Assembly: GCF_002933465.1 (NCBI RefSeq) | Contig: NZ_PSZE01000003.1 | Span: forward strand, 124,001 to 188,000 | Origin: Nocardia nova | Lineage (GTDB): Bacteria; Actinomycetota; Actinomycetes; Mycobacteriales; Mycobacteriaceae | DNA: 64,000 nucleotides | Reading direction: 5' to 3' | Shown: piece by piece, positions 62,643-64,000 of the stretch | Layout: the number at the start of each line of letters is the position of its first letter | Position numbering within the stretch: position 1 is the first letter of the stretch | Position numbers and translations under genes: made by a program | The notes under the pieces: model-generated | Told to the model about the DNA's origin: nothing | The model's input: the letters and a program-made list of their open reading frames with translations, nothing else | Database searches by the model: none

Positions 62643-63437
62643 ATGACTCGACCGGTTCGTATCGGAGTTCAGCTACAGCCGCAACATGCTCCCGACTACG
62701 GGTTGATTCGCGATGCCGTACGCCGGGCCGAAGATGCGGGCGTGGACATCGTCTTCAACTGGGACCACTTCTATCCGCTCTACGGCGATCCCGACGGTGC
62801 CCACTTCGAATGCTGGACCATGCTCGGCGCGATCGCCGAGCAGACCGAACGAGTCGAACTCGGCGCCCTGGTGACCGGCGGCGGATATCGCAATCCCGAT
62901 CTGCTCGCCGATATGGCCCGCACCGTCGACCACATCTCCGGCGGCCGGCTGATCCTCGGCATCGGCGCCGGCTGGTTCCAGAAGGACTACGACGAGTACG
63001 GCTACGAATTCGGCACGCCCGGAACACGTCTGGGGTTGCTGAAGGAATACCTCGCCCGCATCGACGCCCGGCTGCCGAAACTGAATCCGCGGCCGACGCG
63101 CCACATCCCGATTCTGATCGGCGGTGGTGGCGAGCGAAAGACGTTGCGACTGGTGGCCGAGTACGCCGACATCTGGCACAGTTACGCCGATATCGAAGCG
63201 CTGGAACGGAAGTCGAAGATTCTGGCCGAGCACTGCGCGGAGGTCGGTACCGATGCGAACCGGATCGAGCGGTCGGTGTCCTGGCCCGGCGCCGAAGAGG
63301 CAGAGCGGCTGGTACAAGCCGGCGCGACCCTGTTCACCGTGGGCGTCGGCGGGCCGGACTACGACCTGAGCGTGGTGGAGCAGGCCGTCGCATGGCGGGA
63401 CAACGTCAATCCGGAGTCGGTGACCGGAATCGCCTGA
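62643..63437 (+). CDS. LLM-class F420-dependent oxidoreductase, TIGR03560-like (264 aa)
   Basis: Luciferase-like TIM barrel with IGVQLQPQHAPDYGLIRDAV, FNWDHFYPLYGDPDGAHFECW (F420-binding DHF), ELGALVTGGGYRNPDLLADMART and LILGIGAGWFQKDYDEYGY. ATG at 62643 with GAAGGAG. Substrate unknown. It is convergent with nothing; a 15-bp tandem repeat follows immediately. Confidence 0.9.
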   Translation: MTRPVRIGVQLQPQHAPDYGLIRDAVRRAEDAGVDIVFNWDHFYPLYGDPDGAHFECWTMLGAIAEQTERVELGALVTGGGYRNPDLLADMARTVDHISGGRLILGIGAGWFQKDYDEYGYEFGTPGTRLGLLKEYLARIDARLPKLNPRPTRHIPILIGGGGERKTLRLVAEYADIWHSYADIEALERKSKILAEHCAEVGTDANRIERSVSWPGAEEAERLVQAGATLFTVGVGGPDYDLSVVEQAVAWRDNVNPESVTGIA

Positions 63438-63439
63438 CC

Positions 63440-63546
63440 GAACACCGCCGGATCGAACACCGCCGGATCAAACACCGCCGGATCGAAGACCGCCGGATCG
63501 AACACCGCCCGATCGAACCCCGATCGAACACCGCCACCGCCGGATC
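63440..63546. repeat. 15-bp tandem repeat, five full copies plus degenerate ones
   Basis: Unit GAACACCGCCGGATC at 63440, 63455, 63470, 63485 and 63500 (one or two changes in the last three), followed by truncated copies to 63546. It starts 2 bp after the LLM stop codon. Confidence 0.93.
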
Positions 63547-63652
63547 GAATCAGTGGGATTCGATTTCCGCCGGGCGATGTGGCAGGGGCGGTGGCCCGTG
63601 GACCCGCGTCGCCACGCTCGGCGTGCTACCGGCCCGGCTAGGGTTCTCGGCT

Positions 63653-64000
63653 ATGGCCCGTTTGCCCGTCTCGCGCCCGCGTGCGCTGATCGCGCTGATG
63701 GCGGTGATGATGCTGCTGTTCGCCGTCGCCTGCAGCTCCGGCGGCGGCAGCTCGTCGCAGGCCTCGAACCTGTGCGCACCGCCTGGACCGTCGGCCGCCT
63801 CCCCCGCGCCGACGAAACTGGCGAGCGGTGCGACTGCCGGCACCGATCGATACACCACCGCGATCACCGCGCCGCTGAGTTCGATCGATGTCACCAAGCT
63901 CGGTTTGTCCCAGCCCGGGGTGCTCAGCGTGGGCACGCTGTCGGACGCGCCGCCGAGTATCTGTGTGGATCCGTCGGGAACCTTCACCGGATTCGACAAC
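63653..64000 (+). CDS. Extracellular solute-binding lipoprotein, family 3, partial (right edge)
   Basis: The ATG at 63653 opens MARLPVSRPRALIALM, a signal peptide with lipobox LFAVACSS, then a Gly/Ser-rich linker. The mature part reads GVLSVGTLSDAPPSICVDPSGTFTGFDN, the characteristic start of polar amino-acid-binding family-3 proteins. The frame is open at the window end. It probably belongs to an amino-acid ABC transporter located to the right. Confidence 0.82.
   Translation, partial: MARLPVSRPRALIALMAVMMLLFAVACSSGGGSSSQASNLCAPPGPSAASPAPTKLASGATAGTDRYTTAITAPLSSIDVTKLGLSQPGVLSVGTLSDAPPSICVDPSGTFTGFDN

Noticed and set aside
63440..63546. Possible CRISPR array
   Set aside because: Units are directly adjacent without spacers and no cas genes are present; it is a tandem repeat.

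Overview
This is a high-GC actinobacterial window, most likely from Nocardia or a close relative in the Mycobacteriales. The evidence is gene content and order: rpsF-ssb-rpsR-rplI-dnaB, a ponA1-type penicillin-binding protein beside a DUF5318 gene and a GT87 glycosyltransferase, a PadR regulator directly ahead of ino1, a trehalose-type LpqY-SugA-SugB transporter, F420/LLM-type oxidoreductases and several lipid-metabolism genes. No rRNA, tRNA, CRISPR array, integrase or intact insertion sequence was recognised.

Region by region. 1-6.3 kb: a partial alpha/beta hydrolase, an epoxide-hydrolase relic, a long acyl-CoA dehydrogenase, an AAA ATPase, a small coiled-coil protein, an NlpC/P60 cell-wall hydrolase behind what looks like a c-di-AMP (ydaO-type) riboswitch, and an S4 RNA-binding protein that appears to start with CTG. 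6.3-13.5 kb (minus strand): a translationally coupled lipid/polyketide operon, free-standing acyl carrier protein, one-module type I PKS (KS-AT-DH-KR-ACP), fatty acyl-AMP ligase. 13.7-19.2 kb: nitronate monooxygenase, fatty acyl-CoA ligase, and a large UPF0104/MprF-like membrane protein with an embedded kinase-like segment. 19.4-22.4 kb: an overlapping SDR and 2OG-Fe(II) oxygenase pair divergent from an SGNH hydrolase, then a DHFR-like protein and a VOC relic broken by a 17-bp tandem repeat. 22.6-33.7 kb: CrtI-like oxidoreductase, methyltransferases, NUDIX hydrolase, CPYC flavoprotein, two paralogous XRE-cupin regulators carrying the same operator-like palindrome, MFS transporter, ArsR-LLM pair, cutinase-like esterase.

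33.7-48.1 kb is the conserved housekeeping segment: dnaB, rplI, rpsR, ssb, rpsF, two GT87 glycosyltransferases, a PEP-mutase-family enzyme, ponA1, DUF5318, padR-ino1. It is interrupted at 39.2-40.3 kb by a cluster of three broken genes (CGNR zinc finger, EamA transporter, ene-reductase). 48.3-51.6 kb holds two tandem GyrI-like proteins and a second class A PBP closely related to the first. 51.9-55.2 kb holds lpqY-sugA-sugB, whose likely ATPase sugC lies apart at 61.4-62.5 kb. The rest includes DUF2786 and TIGR04338 proteins, a two-domain VOC protein, menC, a thiolase divergent from an HxlR regulator, an F420-type LLM enzyme, a 15-bp tandem repeat and the start of a solute-binding lipoprotein that runs off the right end.

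Functional themes are envelope building (two PBPs, GT87 enzymes, NlpC/P60, inositol synthesis, trehalose uptake), fatty-acid/polyketide chemistry (FAAL-PKS-ACP, acyl-CoA dehydrogenase, FadD, thiolase), and small regulator-plus-oxidoreductase modules. The least explained elements are the ACP-PKS-FAAL operon, the SDR/2OG-oxygenase/SGNH trio, and the shared operator of the twin regulators. All statements come from reading the sequence. Family assignments rest on motif recognition and were not checked by database search.
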